DNA of 64,000 nucleotides from a virus. Where the stretch lies: positions 20,397 to 84,396 of IMG/VR virus record IMGVR_UViG_3300037520_001276. One strand, given 5' to 3'. This document shows, in pieces, positions 39,844 to 48,908 of the stretch. The notes under the pieces are model-generated. The model searched no databases, had not been told where the DNA came from, and saw only the letters and a list, made by a program, of their open reading frames with translations. How positions within the stretch are numbered: the first letter of the stretch is position 1; the number at the start of each line of letters is the position of its first letter. Position numbers and translations under genes: made by a program.

Positions 39844-41853
39844 TTAATTATAATCATTACCTACCGTCCAATAAAGAATATTACCATCATATACACATGA
39901 TAATATATCAACAGCGTTAGGATTACTGGTTAAATAAATCAATCCTCCTCCTCCACTTGATACTTTGTGTCTTCCTGAACCTGAAGTTCCGTTTATTGTT
40001 CCTAACGTGATGGTCCTACTACCAACACTATCTTGAGTTAAAATAATTGTAGCATACTCACCATTTCTTATATTAGATACATTAAGTGTTGTTGTTGTTG
40101 CAGTTAAAGTTGCGGTATAATTGTTACTAACGCCAGAAACGTCCCAATTAATAGTAGATGCGGTTCCAGGATTAAAAAATGGTGGTACAGGTAAGTTTAA
40201 ATATGTTGTTGCTGATATTGTTGTTGCCGTAAAATTACCATAAACAGTAACACCTGAATTGGCAGCAAATAGTAAATTTGATCTGTTCGTTGAACTTAAC
40301 CCATTTCCTATTATAAACGCCCCTTGTGTGGTGTCTCCGGTTGAATTCCATTGTCCTATCGCCATTTGGTAATCACCTCTTGAGTATGTACCTAACCCTT
40401 CTGCGTGTGAATAGTTACCAAATGCCGTTGTTCCACTTCCTTCTGCATGTGAACCTGTTCCTGAAGCGGTAGTATTTCTTCCTTCAGCATGAGAATTAGC
40501 ACCAGACGCAAGTGTAATATGTCCTTCTGAATGTGCATATGATGTTGTTGCTGATGTTTGAAACCCTTCGGCGTGTGAACCCGTTCCTGACGCCCTAGTA
40601 CCACTACCTTCTGAATGTGCGTATGATGTTGTTGCTGATGTTTGAAACCCTTCACTATGAGAACCGACTCCTGATGCTCTTGTAGTAACCCCTTCAGAGT
40701 GAGATGCGATTCCTGTTGCCGTAGTTCCACTACCCTCAGCATGTGATGCGATACTAAGTGTGAAAGTGTTACTACCTTCTGCATGTGACGCAATACCATT
40801 TGCTATTGTATATTCTCCCTCGGCATGTGCGTGTGTGTTTGAGGCCGTAGTCTCATAACCCTCAGCGTGTGACGCTTGTCCTGATGATAATGTTCGTATA
40901 CCTTCTGAATGAGCATATAATGTTGTTGCCGATGTTTGAAACCCTTCGGCGTGTGTATAACTATTTTGTGTAAATGTAAGATTACCCTCTGCGTGTGACC
41001 AATTGCCGGAAGCAATTGTTTGACTACCCTCTGCGTGTGAACCAGAACCTGATGCTGTTGTTTGGGTCCCTTCCGCATGTGAACCACCACCACTTGCAGT
41101 TGTTGTATCACCTTCAGCATGTGATGCAGCACCTGACGCAAGTGTTAATTGTCCCTCAGAATGAGCATAAGTTGTTGTTGCTGATGTTTGGAATCCTTCA
41201 GTATGTGAAGCACCTCCTGACGCCAACGTACTTTCTCCTTCCGCATGTGAACCATAACCTGATGCGAGTGTAAGTTGTCCTTCTGCGTGTGAATAATCTG
41301 TAGTTGCGGATGTTTGAAAACCAAAAGAAATAGATGATTGATCCGAAACTGTAGAACCGGTTGATCTTATTGAGTCATATATTGTTATTGGTGAACATCC
41401 GTGAATATTCGTGACATATAAATCAACTATACAATTTCCTGATCCTCCCGTGAATGTTGTTCCTGAAGCGGTAATTCCTGTAACTTGGAATGTGTTATTT
41501 TGATTATTTGTAAAAGTTAAAGTATCTATTAAAAACGTCCCTCCTGTTACAAAAGTGTCTCCTGTAATTTGTACACCATTAACAAATAAAGTACTAGCAG
41601 ATATTGTATTCGCAGTTAAACCATTTGTGAAGTTAGTTGCCCCACTTACAGTACCCCCACTTAATGGTAAGTAGTCACCTGAAACCGATCCTCCACTAAA
41701 AATACTAGAAAGTTGTTGTAATTCGGCCTTATAAGACGATCCCGCAATATTTTGTGACGGATCACCTGTATAAACAATATGTATGAGTGTCGTCGGCGTT
41801 ATTGCCGATGATTGTGCTAATGTTCTGTCAGTTAATAATTGATATGTTGGCAT
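39844..41853 (-). CDS. Tail fibre with trimeric-autotransporter head (SHAEG) repeats (669 aa)
   Basis: N-terminal attachment domain (about residues 8-55) is shared with the fibre at 33306. Residues about 175-490 contain 22 copies of a 14-15-residue unit with core SHAEG-x-x-T-x-ASG, the YadA/Hia head motif that folds as a trimeric left-handed beta-roll. The unit FQTSATTxYAHSEG recurs at intervals, suggesting block duplications. After a neck (YQMAIGQWNSTGDTTQG) the C-terminal 120 residues (GEYATIILTQDSVGSRTITL) form a separate beta domain, likely the receptor tip. No autotransporter membrane anchor exists, consistent with a virion fibre. A TATTTAT box lies 10 nt before the ATG. Confidence 0.85.
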   Translation of the reverse strand: MPTYQLLTDRTLAQSSAITPTTLIHIVYTGDPSQNIAGSSYKAELQQLSSIFSGGSVSGDYLPLSGGTVSGATNFTNGLTANTISASTLFVNGVQITGDTFVTGGTFLIDTLTFTNNQNNTFQVTGITASGTTFTGGSGNCIVDLYVTNIHGCSPITIYDSIRSTGSTVSDQSSISFGFQTSATTDYSHAEGQLTLASGYGSHAEGESTLASGGASHTEGFQTSATTTYAHSEGQLTLASGAASHAEGDTTTASGGGSHAEGTQTTASGSGSHAEGSQTIASGNWSHAEGNLTFTQNSYTHAEGFQTSATTLYAHSEGIRTLSSGQASHAEGYETTASNTHAHAEGEYTIANGIASHAEGSNTFTLSIASHAEGSGTTATGIASHSEGVTTRASGVGSHSEGFQTSATTSYAHSEGSGTRASGTGSHAEGFQTSATTSYAHSEGHITLASGANSHAEGRNTTASGTGSHAEGSGTTAFGNYSHAEGLGTYSRGDYQMAIGQWNSTGDTTQGAFIIGNGLSSTNRSNLLFAANSGVTVYGNFTATTISATTYLNLPVPPFFNPGTASTINWDVSGVSNNYTATLTATTTTLNVSNIRNGEYATIILTQDSVGSRTITLGTINGTSGSGRHKVSSGGGGLIYLTSNPNAVDILSCVYDGNILYWTVGNDYN
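40390..41330. repeat. Coding repeat array, 22 units of about 42-45 bp
   Basis: The DNA encoding the SHAEG units is a degenerate tandem array of 14-15 codons per unit. It is coding, not a CRISPR array: the unit spacing is continuous, with no unique spacers. Confidence 0.8.
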
Positions 41854-41863
41854 ACTTTATTTT

Positions 41864-41870
41864 ATAAATA
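41864..41870 (-). promoter_or_regulatory. TATTTAT late-promoter-type box
   Basis: Heptamer in gene orientation 10 nt before the ATG at 41853. Confidence 0.45.
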
Positions 41871-41874
41871 TTGA

Positions 41875-42162
41875 TTATTGAAAATAATATCCGACACCAT
41901 CCATGAAATCAAAATATATTTCGTCTTGGAATGCTTTTTGACCAACACAATTAAGTATTGTTGAGTAAATACATCCGTTTGTATCGACTATTCTTAAATA
42001 AAGAAAATTTTCATTTGGAAAATAATTTTCCGTATTTATTTCGACTGTTGCCGGTATATATGTTAATCCCGATATATAAAAACACCCTGTATTTGTTGGG
42101 TCACATAAAAATATATCATATGGTTCAAGACCTCCAGTGTCTCCTGTAATTTGTACTAACAT
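41875..42162 (-). CDS. Small tail-cluster protein, paralogue 2 of 3 (95 aa)
   Basis: Begins MLVQITGDTGGLEPYDIFLC and continues with DPTNTGCFYISG, then a Cys-containing strand (DTNGCIYSTILNC) and an acidic aromatic tail ending YYFQ. It shares the G-G-x-x-P-Y-x-I-x-x-C start and the NGCIY element with the proteins at 34615 and 42178. TATTTAT lies 4 nt before the ATG. Confidence 0.65.
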   Translation of the reverse strand: MLVQITGDTGGLEPYDIFLCDPTNTGCFYISGLTYIPATVEINTENYFPNENFLYLRIVDTNGCIYSTILNCVGQKAFQDEIYFDFMDGVGYYFQ

Positions 42163-42166
42163 ACAT

Positions 42167-42173
42167 ATAAATA
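42167..42173 (-). promoter_or_regulatory. TATTTAT late-promoter-type box
   Basis: Heptamer in gene orientation 4 nt before the ATG at 42162. Confidence 0.45.
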
Positions 42174-42177
42174 GTTT

Positions 42178-42465
42178 CTATTCAAAAACCAAAAAGTCTC
42201 CCCCTTCGGTTGTCATCATATCACCTAATTCGGTTAGGATTATGAATGTTTCTAAATCACAAGATATTATCTGAAAATAAATACAACCCGTACTATCAAC
42301 AGATTTTATCATTAAAGTAGTTGCCGTCTGTAATAATGTTGGTAATATATAGATACCCGGTGTTGTCCCTAATAAAGAACAATTATTACCATATTGGTCA
42401 CAAGCATAGAAACTAATCGGTGCGGTACCACCTGAAACACCTGTTATGTCTATTGAATAAGCCAT
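42178..42465 (-). CDS. Small tail-cluster protein, paralogue 3 of 3 (95 aa)
   Basis: Begins MAYSIDITGVSGGTAPISFY and continues with ACDQYGNNCSLLG, a central strand and STGCIYFQIISCD, then an acidic tail ending FLVFE. Related to the proteins at 34615 and 41875 by the G-G-T-x-P start and TGCIY element. Its start overlaps the stop of the large adhesin gene by one base, so the two are coupled. It may associate with that adhesin. Confidence 0.65.
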   Translation of the reverse strand: MAYSIDITGVSGGTAPISFYACDQYGNNCSLLGTTPGIYILPTLLQTATTLMIKSVDSTGCIYFQIISCDLETFIILTELGDMMTTEGGDFLVFE

Positions 42466-45400
42466 TATACCGGTCCTCCGTCATATATATCCCAACTTTT
42501 AGTTGTTGTTAAATAGTTTCTTGCAGCAGTTGCCGTTGCCCCACTATATTTTGAATTTCCAAATTCTGCGACAACTCCATTTTGTAAAGACGCACCATAT
42601 GATGACCAACCTATTAGTAAATCATTATAACTATCCGTGGTAAATGCGACTACCGTAGGGCTACCATCATTATCTTTTAGGAATTCCGATAACCCCGGAA
42701 AACTAGTAATATCAGTAACATCCCAACTTCCTATGTTATTAACTTCAGTTGCTCCACTAAAGGCGTTATAAAATAATTTTAAAGAAGTTCTACCATTTAG
42801 ATTTGGTGTGTCGATAACATTATCAAATTTTAAATTATAACAACCTCTAAATTCATCGTTAGGTCTTGGTCGGTATCCACCCCACTCGTCGATTGATATA
42901 AATTTCAATCTGTCTGAACCTCTATCATATGGAGAAGTTCCTGGGTATCCGACTTGAAATTCCCAACTAGGTATTAATCCATTATCCGGAAAAATACTAA
43001 TTTGATAAATTCCTGGTGTAGGGTAGGTATGAAGACTGCTGGTTCCCACTAAAGGACTTGTAGTACCATCCCCCCAATGAATACTTCCGTTAGAGAAAGA
43101 CTGCCCAGGTGATGAAAAAGGTAATCTTATAACGTATGGTCCCGATGATGTAATCATTTGGTCTCCAGTTATAGGGTCAATATATGAACCATAAACAATT
43201 CTAGTATCTACAGTAAATCTAAATGCAGGTATCGGTGTTGGAGTCGGTGTTGGAGTCGGTGTTGGAGTTGGTGTTGGTGTTGGAGTCGGAGCAACCGGAT
43301 AAGTGTATATAAATGTATTTGAGTAATCACTTACACCAGCACCGTTACATGTTTGTTTTATTCTAAAATAAACAGTACTTGTTGTTGCTGTTGTTGCTGT
43401 TGTTGGTATTGTTCTATACAAAGAACAAGCACCGGTATTTGAGTTCCATGTTGCCCCACTATTTGTTGAGTACTCAACTGTTGTTGCTAGACAAGGTCCG
43501 CAAGGTAAGTTAAAATAAATACCAAATAATCCTGTCGTATTTATTGGACCTGCACTTGATATTGTTGGTGTACAACATACTACGGTTGGTGTTGACGCTG
43601 TTGATGCACTACCAGTACAAGTGGCGTCGTAATCTATTTGTAATTCTAATTTGTATTCAGAATTACCAATTGGGTCAATGTCTCCCGAACAATTAGACTC
43701 TATGTGTATTGTATTGTTTAACTCATCAATTGTGAAATCACCAACACCATTAATATTTGATAGTAGAAATTCAACGGTACTTAACCATAAACTATCTGAA
43801 GGGATGTCGTCAATATCGGTTATGTTGGCAAATGTTTGCGTATATGCACTACCATTTATAGTGATAGAACAAGTTAAATCGGCATTTAAAATAGTACAAC
43901 CAGTATAACCTGATGTTGCATCCATAAAACCTTCAAAAAACATTTCAGATATTCCTCTTTTTGCACCAACGGTCGTTGTAAATTCATTTTCACATAAATT
44001 ATATGTTTGATATGCTGATATTAAATTACCAATACAAGTAATATTAAAATAATTGGTTTCAGAACACCCATCAATATCGGTAACTGTTAAACTATAAGTT
44101 CCTGCGGTTAATCCCGCAACTGAAGACCCCACAGAACCATTAGACCAAAGGTAAGTAAATGGTGGCGTACCTCCATATATTGAAGTGGATGCGGAACCAA
44201 GAGTTGTTCCAACACAGTTTGTATAATTAATTGCAAAACTAACAGTAGGTGTTGTTGTTATTGAAAAATTTTGACTGACGGTACATCCTTGGTTATCGAC
44301 AACACTTATTGTATAATTCCCTGGTACTAAGCTTGTAAAAGTTTCTGCACTTGATGTTGTGTTTGGTATTACACTATCGTTTATTAATGGTGTATCAATA
44401 TTTTCTAAAACATAGGTTATTGATCCTGTGTATCCTGTACCAACAATTACTTCTACCGAACCGTTTGGTTGTCCACAAGTAGATCCTGTTGTTGTTGCCG
44501 AAACTGTAAATTTTTGTTGTGAATTAATTGTTGCTGTTGTTGTATAAGCACAAGCAGCTCCTGAACCAGATATTAATAAATCATATGTCGCATTACTTAA
44601 ACCTGTTTGTGTAAAACTTTGGTTTGTTCCAAAGTAACTATAAACGGTCCCTCCTGTTTGTGCACTTAAAACATATAGATAATTTTGACTGCCTGTTCCT
44701 AATATTGAAACACTTATTTCTCCGTTATTTTGACTACAAACGGAATTTGTCACATTTAAACTATTTAATGAAAAACCATTTTGCGTGTTTAAAGATCCCG
44801 GTATAGTTAATACACAAAAATTAGCATCTCTAACTAAAATATTATAAATTCCAGCACCTAAATTACTTACAGTAAATGTATTTGATAGTGTATACCCAAC
44901 CTGACCTGTGTTTGCCGAATAAAAATATGGTGATGTTCCTCCTGATATCGTATAGGTTAAACTACCATCAGTCGCAAAACAACTAGGACTAATACTAGTT
45001 AAACCAACAAACCCTAAAGGTTCTGCAATACCTATTGTTTCTTCAACTGTTGTTGAGCAACCTAAACTATCCGTAACCGTACAACTATAAGTCCCTTGAG
45101 TTAGTCCTGTTACGAGTTGTGTTGTTTCTCCATTATCCCATAAATAAGTGAATGGCCCAACACCCGTAAGTCCGGTTACTGCAAGTTTTCCTGTGTTTAT
45201 AACACATGTTGATGCGTTAACTTTCCAAAGTCCAAAATTAACACCAGTAGAATCATAAATTAAAGAGTTTGGTGTATTTGCACTTACCGCACCAAAATCA
45301 AAAATGGTTGAGTAGTATGTACCAGCACTTAAATTAGTAAAGGTGTATGGTAATGTTAATGTTTCTATAACTTGGAAAATAGATCCGTCTTTATATAATA

Positions 45401-45926
45401 TAATATCATAAGGACTATTAATAGATGTTGCACTAACCGTTAGAGATCCGTTTGGTAATCCGCATGTTGTGGTGTCGACATCTGTTATAACTGAAGTAAA
45501 ACATTCAGAAACATATATGTTTATGTATTGCTCATTGTTTTGTAATCCTTGATTATCATTTATTCTAAAGACGTATGTTCCAGCACTAAGTCCTGTGTAT
45601 GTAAATGGTCCGTTACTCGTTTGTAATGGTAAAGTACCTGGAATTATATTATCTATAGTATACGGTAAAACACCACCAAAACCAGTGATTATTGTTGACC
45701 CCGATGTTGAATCACAAACTCCGGTTACAGTAAAAGTAGTACTTAAAATACCTGTATTACAATTTTGTGTACAAGTTATTCCTGTTGCAACGTAAACCCC
45801 ACTTGCACTTCCTGAAAAAGCACCGTCAATACAAATACTTTCACCTAAAGAAATACCCGATTGTAGATTACCACAACAATCAACATAACTGTAAATACCA
45901 TTGGTTAAACCTGAAACACATGCCAT
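42465..45926 (-). CDS. Large modular tail adhesin: SprB repeats, Pro-Thr linker, PKD and BspA-like C-terminus (1153 aa)
   Basis: Residues about 65-640 hold seven or eight SprB-type units (e.g. VGPFTYLWDNGETTQLVTGL, GTYSLTVTDIDGCSETNYF). Residues about 640-870 are a mixed Cys-rich region. A (Thr-Pro)n linker lies near 876-900. The C-terminal 250 residues contain a PKD-like strand (IHWGDGTTSPLVG), a BspA/DUF285-like unit (AFSGATEVNNIGSWDVTDIT) and an end typical of BspA surface proteins (KYSGATATAARNYLTTT, SWDIYDGG). These modules normally belong to host surface proteins. The protein probably is a long receptor-binding fibre. Confidence 0.8.
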   Translation of the reverse strand: MACVSGLTNGIYSYVDCCGNLQSGISLGESICIDGAFSGSASGVYVATGITCTQNCNTGILSTTFTVTGVCDSTSGSTIITGFGGVLPYTIDNIIPGTLPLQTSNGPFTYTGLSAGTYVFRINDNQGLQNNEQYINIYVSECFTSVITDVDTTTCGLPNGSLTVSATSINSPYDIILYKDGSIFQVIETLTLPYTFTNLSAGTYYSTIFDFGAVSANTPNSLIYDSTGVNFGLWKVNASTCVINTGKLAVTGLTGVGPFTYLWDNGETTQLVTGLTQGTYSCTVTDSLGCSTTVEETIGIAEPLGFVGLTSISPSCFATDGSLTYTISGGTSPYFYSANTGQVGYTLSNTFTVSNLGAGIYNILVRDANFCVLTIPGSLNTQNGFSLNSLNVTNSVCSQNNGEISVSILGTGSQNYLYVLSAQTGGTVYSYFGTNQSFTQTGLSNATYDLLISGSGAACAYTTTATINSQQKFTVSATTTGSTCGQPNGSVEVIVGTGYTGSITYVLENIDTPLINDSVIPNTTSSAETFTSLVPGNYTISVVDNQGCTVSQNFSITTTPTVSFAINYTNCVGTTLGSASTSIYGGTPPFTYLWSNGSVGSSVAGLTAGTYSLTVTDIDGCSETNYFNITCIGNLISAYQTYNLCENEFTTTVGAKRGISEMFFEGFMDATSGYTGCTILNADLTCSITINGSAYTQTFANITDIDDIPSDSLWLSTVEFLLSNINGVGDFTIDELNNTIHIESNCSGDIDPIGNSEYKLELQIDYDATCTGSASTASTPTVVCCTPTISSAGPINTTGLFGIYFNLPCGPCLATTVEYSTNSGATWNSNTGACSLYRTIPTTATTATTSTVYFRIKQTCNGAGVSDYSNTFIYTYPVAPTPTPTPTPTPTPTPTPTPIPAFRFTVDTRIVYGSYIDPITGDQMITSSGPYVIRLPFSSPGQSFSNGSIHWGDGTTSPLVGTSSLHTYPTPGIYQISIFPDNGLIPSWEFQVGYPGTSPYDRGSDRLKFISIDEWGGYRPRPNDEFRGCYNLKFDNVIDTPNLNGRTSLKLFYNAFSGATEVNNIGSWDVTDITSFPGLSEFLKDNDGSPTVVAFTTDSYNDLLIGWSSYGASLQNGVVAEFGNSKYSGATATAARNYLTTTKSWDIYDGGPV
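43229..43290. repeat. Hexanucleotide repeat array encoding (Thr-Pro)n
   Basis: About ten GGTGTT/GGAGTC hexamers, closely similar in sequence to the three arrays at 35.4-36.0 kb. It could recombine with them. Confidence 0.8.
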
Positions 45927-45935
45927 ATTTTATAA

Positions 45936-48908
45936 TTAGTTCGTACAATTTATATCTATATCAACACCAATGTTAATATATAAAGTTTTATCAGTGAAAC
46001 TATCATAACAAGTAGTATTACTAACTATTAGATTATTTCCCGCCAAATAATAATTTAAACCAAAACTATATAAAGTATCTAATTCGGTTTCTATTCCATT
46101 TAATATTTCCGTCGTTGTTGGTGTTTCATCACCATATCCCGTAAAAAATGGACTCTGTATCAATATGTTATCATCTAATCTGCAATCAATGTACCACGTA
46201 CTAATTACGCTAGTTTGATCACATTGTGATTGTGTATACCCACTTGATGAGATTAGATCGTTAATTGAATCATTTAATATTTCTTGAGGAAATAGTGGGT
46301 TTGAAAGGTTTGTTAAATTACAAGTTAAAGTCTGATCAATACAATCATATGTGAATAGTTGTCCATTGTAAGTACAAGGAATACAACTAACAGGAATGAA
46401 TACACAACCTCTTTGTCTTCTCCAAACTACTTTTTGTCTATGGAAAACCGAGTTATCCATTTTTTGCCCTGTCATCCAAATAGTAGTTGCAGGAACTACT
46501 TGTTCTAATAATCTTTGCCAATAATCACCTAAACCTAACGTAAAATCAATCATTTTTTGATATGTGAATTTATTGTTAGGTATTCCAACGGTTTCTTCTG
46601 ATTGTAAGTATCTCCAAAAAATAGATTGTAATGTTGGGTATCCTCCTGTTTTACCATCGGATATTGTCCACCTGTTTCTCACATTAATAAAATTATTATA
46701 AAAATTTTGAGCAAACTCAAAAAATGTTTTTTCTTTTGGTTTCGGATTAATATAGGTCCAATCAATATTACCAGGTGATGGGTATGGTGCGGTTAACCCT
46801 GAATTTGGTATTGGGTAATCGTATTGTACTGACATGTCCCAAACATCATACGTGATACCTTGACCCATATTCAAATACGCTTCTATTATTTTTGTATTTA
46901 AAACTAACTTGTCGTCATCTGCAAAATAATTAGCCCCATTAAAGTTACTATCAACTCTTCTATTTTCAGTATTAATTTCCCAAGACTTTTGGTTATCTAT
47001 TGTTTTCGTTAATTCAAACCCGAACGTACCCATTGATGGGAAATTTCTAAACCTTTCTAAATATTCTTGACCATAAGTAAATGGTTTCAAATAAGATATC
47101 AAATATGGATTTGCAGGATCAAAAGAAGAATTTGCGGTGTCTGCAACTTCATCCGATCTATGTTCAGGTGTTGTTTCAAACCAACCACTACCTAATTGAT
47201 AATAAAAACTATCGTTATTTGCTGGTGGTTTTGGGTACCCTTCTTTATCGGTAGGAAAATCTGTCGGTACTGAACTTACTAACCCTATACTTGCAGAAGT
47301 AGTAAAACCTGAATATGTTTTCCCTAAAATACTAAATGTATTTGTTGTGTCTAATGCCGGTACAACATCTAATAATGTCCCTCCAGAAATAGAACTATAT
47401 AGTTGATTAAATCTATCTATATTTATTTTAGAGTCCGCAAGGTAAACTATTTCATTTAATTCTATTAATGCTTCAGGTGCCCCAATAAATCTTAAAACAT
47501 ATTCTAAAGATTTTCTTGTACCTTTTGATTTGAACATATATGAGGCATTTAAAATTAAATTCCTATAATATTGAAAGTTTAATTCCGTTGGTGTGTCGGG
47601 TCTTGATTGTCCCGCATAAATTTGAGTCGCATCAGGATTAAAAACTGATGTTAAAAAATTTTCGTTAGTTATTGGTGATATGTTTGGGTTTAAACCTAAT
47701 GTTTGAGCTAAATTTGTAAGAAGTTGTGAAGGTATATCATTTTCAACCTTATAATTAACTGAGTTCATAAAAGCAAGAGCGTCTATGAATTTTTTAACTT
47801 CATCAAAACTTCTTCCGTAAATTTGTAATATTTTTTCTATTTTTTGATCAGGAGTGTCAAACTCAATAAATGCCCCTGTTATTAAAAATCTATTTATTAA
47901 ATTTGTTTTATATGTGTCTAAAGCATTTGCTATTTTTTGTAATTTAGAAAGATATGTATTAAAATTTTGAGATGTTATATCTAAATTCCAATAAACATCT
48001 TTTTTCCAAGTAAGTCTTTCATTATATGTTGTATAGTTACCATCACCATCATAATCAAAGTATTTGAAGTTAGAGGTGTACATAGGTATTGTTTTTCTAT
48101 TCAATAAAAAATCCTCAATCTCATCAAAACTGTCCGTAAAAATTTGTTCTGTAACTAAATTATTTGGTTTTATGATTAAAGTTTCGTTTGATTGCGTAAC
48201 TATTGATGTTTTGTTTTTAAACGGGTCACCTTTAACGATTAACGATACTGTACCTCCAGATATTGATTCTGTTGGTATAAAATCCAATAGTTGGTAACTT
48301 TCGTTTAAATCTTTAAAATATAAAGAATAACTTGTAAAGTTATCAGTTATGTTTCTATATTTTGAAACCCCCAAAGGTCTTGTTTCAATATTTCTTCTTG
48401 CATTTACTGAATAATCAATACCAAAAGGATTACTAAATAAAAAAACATCAACGTCAAATGATGTTTCATCGTCAACACTATCATAAACAATATTTGTTGC
48501 TGTTGGTAATGATGCTATTGATGATTGATTAGAATACACCTCAATCGCAGCAGGAAAAAAGTTAATTATTTTAGTAACTGAGGCTAATAATCTTTTTTGT
48601 AATGATCCATAGAGAGCAAAACTAGTAACTTGTGATATATCAAAATTAGGATAAACTTTAAAATTTTTTTGTATTATTTTTTTAGTTTCTTCTATATTAT
48701 CAATTTTTAGATTTTCTAAAGTATATGGTTCAGAAAATATACCCGTATCAAAATTTCTATTTACCTTTTCATAAATTGCGGTAGTAAATTGAAAATTACC
48801 TTGCGTTAAACCTCCTCCAGCAACAATTTGTAAACCAACTATTTTGTCAGAAAATGTTTCTGTACCTCCTGGAGGTGCTGGTGGGTATGAAAATCTTAGT
48901 TTAGCCAT
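45936..48908 (-). CDS. Large tail/baseplate structural protein (990 aa)
   Basis: Begins MAKLRFSYPPAPPGGTETF. Residues about 330-490 are helical and include YRNLILNASYMFKSKGTRKS followed by LEYVLRFIGAPEAL. This segment (stalk helix, then a basic K-G-T-R-K-S turn) I associate with large baseplate proteins of Bacteroidota phages and with tail-protein-I-like baseplate components. The C-terminal 200 residues contain several Cys (CVFIPVSCIPCTYNG). Its position between fibres and baseplate wedge genes suggests it links fibres to the baseplate, a role comparable to T4 gp7 or gp10; that comparison is inference. Confidence 0.7.
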   Translation of the reverse strand: MAKLRFSYPPAPPGGTETFSDKIVGLQIVAGGGLTQGNFQFTTAIYEKVNRNFDTGIFSEPYTLENLKIDNIEETKKIIQKNFKVYPNFDISQVTSFALYGSLQKRLLASVTKIINFFPAAIEVYSNQSSIASLPTATNIVYDSVDDETSFDVDVFLFSNPFGIDYSVNARRNIETRPLGVSKYRNITDNFTSYSLYFKDLNESYQLLDFIPTESISGGTVSLIVKGDPFKNKTSIVTQSNETLIIKPNNLVTEQIFTDSFDEIEDFLLNRKTIPMYTSNFKYFDYDGDGNYTTYNERLTWKKDVYWNLDITSQNFNTYLSKLQKIANALDTYKTNLINRFLITGAFIEFDTPDQKIEKILQIYGRSFDEVKKFIDALAFMNSVNYKVENDIPSQLLTNLAQTLGLNPNISPITNENFLTSVFNPDATQIYAGQSRPDTPTELNFQYYRNLILNASYMFKSKGTRKSLEYVLRFIGAPEALIELNEIVYLADSKINIDRFNQLYSSISGGTLLDVVPALDTTNTFSILGKTYSGFTTSASIGLVSSVPTDFPTDKEGYPKPPANNDSFYYQLGSGWFETTPEHRSDEVADTANSSFDPANPYLISYLKPFTYGQEYLERFRNFPSMGTFGFELTKTIDNQKSWEINTENRRVDSNFNGANYFADDDKLVLNTKIIEAYLNMGQGITYDVWDMSVQYDYPIPNSGLTAPYPSPGNIDWTYINPKPKEKTFFEFAQNFYNNFINVRNRWTISDGKTGGYPTLQSIFWRYLQSEETVGIPNNKFTYQKMIDFTLGLGDYWQRLLEQVVPATTIWMTGQKMDNSVFHRQKVVWRRQRGCVFIPVSCIPCTYNGQLFTYDCIDQTLTCNLTNLSNPLFPQEILNDSINDLISSSGYTQSQCDQTSVISTWYIDCRLDDNILIQSPFFTGYGDETPTTTEILNGIETELDTLYSFGLNYYLAGNNLIVSNTTCYDSFTDKTLYINIGVDIDINCTN

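Noticed and set aside
40390-41330. Regular repeats resembling a CRISPR array
   Set aside because: The repeats are contiguous 42-45 bp coding units within one long frame, without unique spacers or cas genes.
38005-45926. Diversity-generating retroelement targeting the fibre genes
   Set aside because: No reverse transcriptase and no template/variable repeat pair with adenine-specific changes was seen in the window.
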